A DNA stretch of 5,688 nt from JAHJQQ01 sp032907525 (GTDB lineage: Bacteria > Pseudomonadota > Gammaproteobacteria > Thiohalobacterales > Thiohalobacteraceae). Numbering within the stretch: position 1 is the stretch's first letter; each line of letters opens with the position of its first letter. The stretch lies in assembly GCA_032907525.1 (NCBI GenBank), contig JAJJPM010000032.1, positions 1 through 5,688 on the forward strand. The letters are read 5' to 3'. The position numbers and the translations under genes were made by a program. Below are positions 5,664 to 5,688 of this stretch, in pieces. The notes under the pieces were generated by a model. It was not told the DNA's origin, searched no databases, and saw only the letters and a list, made by a program, of their open reading frames with translations.

Positions 5664-5688
5664 ATGCGCATCCTCGGCATCGACCCCG
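5664..5688 (+). CDS. ruvC: Holliday junction endonuclease RuvC, N-terminal fragment (cut by window end)
   Basis: Eight codons are visible, MRILGIDP, followed by the first base of the next codon. This matches the RuvC N-terminus (E. coli MAIILGIDPGS), and Asp7 is the first of the catalytic acidic residues that bind magnesium. RuvC resolves Holliday junctions together with RuvAB. Position after yebC is the standard gene order and makes the call firm despite the short fragment. No Shine-Dalgarno is present: the 19 nt before the ATG are GAACCTAGAACCTGAATTT, mostly right arm of the repeat element. An in-frame GTG at 5622 is blocked by a TAG in the repeat, so 5664 is the only reasonable start. Confidence 0.85.

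Overview
The window reads as a piece of a high-GC (roughly two thirds G+C by eye) gammaproteobacterial chromosome. All genes lie on the + strand. The backbone is the conserved housekeeping cluster fmdB-like / aspS / nudB / yebC / ruvC, an order typical of Gammaproteobacteria. The protein signatures are strong: a complete class II AspRS, a textbook Nudix box in NudB, the YebC N-terminus, and a RuvC start with its first catalytic Asp. A genus cannot be assigned. The AspRS and the TNGMNMEGYGP-type FadL protein suggest an environmental, possibly sulfur- or hydrocarbon-associated lineage rather than an enteric one; this is inference.

Layout: 1-96 is a short upstream region with a possible heat-shock-like promoter. 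97-378 is an FmdB-type zinc ribbon protein. 379-541 is a gap holding a heptamer-repeat palindromic element and a 12-bp hairpin. 542-2326 is aspS. 2327-2530 is a gap almost filled by a large nested inverted repeat built from 9-nt units. 2531-2998 is nudB. 2999-3181 holds three back-to-back hairpins, the last ending in a T6 tract. 3182-4624 is an OmpP1/FadL outer-membrane transporter with a signal peptide. 4625-4823 holds two hairpins, a REP-like element beginning with GTAG and an extended -10 promoter. 4824-5573 is yebC. 5574-5663 is a second copy of the heptamer element. 5664-5688 is the first eight codons of ruvC.

The housekeeping genes serve translation (AspRS; YebC, linked to ribosome stalling), folate synthesis (NudB) and recombination (RuvC). 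They are linked by conserved position rather than by one pathway. The FadL homologue is foreign to that theme and sits between a terminator-like structure and REP-type repeats, so it looks like an insertion into the cluster.

The most notable feature is the intergenic DNA. All five gaps between genes carry palindromic structure, from at least three unrelated types of repeat. One copy of the heptamer element supplies the stop codon of yebC and occupies the place where the ribosome binding site of ruvC should be. I found no CRISPR array, tRNA, rRNA or transposase gene, and no clear new multi-gene system.
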